Source of the DNA: an uncultured Faecalibacterium sp.
GTDB lineage: Bacteria; Bacillota; Clostridia; Oscillospirales; Ruminococcaceae
Direction of reading: 5' to 3'
Assembly (NCBI GenBank): GCA_900765705.1
Contig: CAAFSR010000289.1
Location: 1-13,219, forward strand
Length of the DNA stretch: 13,219 nt
Below, piece by piece: positions 13,120 to 13,219 of this stretch (position 1 is its first letter; every line of letters starts with the position of its first letter). Position numbers and translations under genes: made by a program. The notes under the pieces were generated by a model. That model ran no database searches, had not been told where the DNA came from, and saw nothing but the letters and a program-made list of their open reading frames with translations.

Positions 13120-13219
13120 TTAGTGGCAATTGCCCGCGCAGCCGCCCTTGTCGGCGTGGCAGGCGTGAGAGCCGCAGCTGTGGCCCTCCTCGTGGTCGTG
13201 GTGGGTGCAGTGGGCGTTG
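13120..13219 (-). CDS. His/Cys-rich C-terminal tail of an unidentified protein (possibly SlyD-type FKBP prolyl isomerase), 5' end outside window
   Basis: The last 32 codons of a minus-strand frame end in TAA at 13122-13120. The tail contains eight His and five Cys: HCTHHDHEEGH, then SCGSHACHADKGG and CAGNCH at the end. It is almost free of hydrophobic residues, as expected of a flexible metal-binding tail. SlyD prolyl isomerases, which pass nickel to hydrogenase, have similar Gly/His/Cys tails ending in Cys-x-Cys-His, and this is my best guess. Metal transporters or other chaperones with His-rich ends are alternatives. No catalytic domain is visible, so the identity is unproven. The frame is supported by this composition, by its stop codon, and by the terminator-bearing element just downstream. 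Confidence 0.6.
   Translation of the reverse strand, partial: NAHCTHHDHEEGHSCGSHACHADKGGCAGNCH

Noticed and set aside
1..13219. CRISPR arrays, tRNA or rRNA genes, phage genes, known riboswitches
   Set aside because: No direct-repeat array, cloverleaf, integrase or phage gene, or recognisable riboswitch core was found by reading both strands. Leaders before glnS, uxaB and uxaC are short or explained by operators.

Overview
The window looks like chromosome from a GC-rich gut Bacillota of the Oscillospiraceae/Ruminococcaceae type, with Faecalibacterium-like bacteria as the best guess. The reasons are the strong C/G bias at third codon positions, AAGGAG-type ribosome binding sites, a bacterial GlnRS, and galacturonate genes next to flavin-linked extracytoplasmic proteins. 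This placement is inference from memory of such genomes, not a search.

Left part (1-3650). The window opens with the C-terminal end of a D-2-hydroxyacid dehydrogenase (+), closed by a bidirectional terminator. Facing it are glnS and, 27 bp behind it, a small membrane-anchored FMN-binding-domain protein (both -), driven by a good promoter at 2464-2492. Next is a YitT-type membrane protein (-) with its own near-consensus promoter and a strong terminator.

Middle (3650-6700). A LysR-family regulator (-) is divergent from a lipoprotein flavoenzyme (+) that joins an FMN-binding domain with a covalent-FMN motif to a fumarate-reductase-like FAD domain. The shared intergenic region holds three dyad symmetries. 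The enzyme appears to lack the catalytic set of true fumarate reductases, so its substrate is open.

Right part (6730-12740). This is a hexuronate (galacturonate) catabolic locus. uxaC (-) is divergent from uxaB-uxaA (+), followed by a 52-residue membrane protein and a GalM/LacX-like mutarotase. UxaC isomerises galacturonate to tagaturonate, UxaB reduces it to altronate, and UxaA dehydrates altronate to 2-keto-3-deoxygluconate. KDG kinase, the aldolase, a transporter and the regulator are not in the window. The 321-bp divergent region carries four GTATAC-like sites. Two lie on the -35 and -10 of the uxaC promoter and one perfect TTGTATACAA lies inside the uxaB promoter, which suggests repression by a GntR-type regulator. 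Hairpins separate uxaB/uxaA and uxaA/the next gene without recognisable new promoters.

Right edge (12740-13219). This apparently empty stretch contains the most interesting signal: two inverted copies of a roughly 110-bp element, each at the 3' end of one of two convergent genes. Each has a conserved small stem-loop, a conserved AT-rich block and a long terminator-like hairpin. The two long stems differ in sequence, but both are fully paired and both have a C(UGCG)G tetraloop. The window ends in the His/Cys-rich C-terminal tail of a minus-strand protein, possibly SlyD-like.
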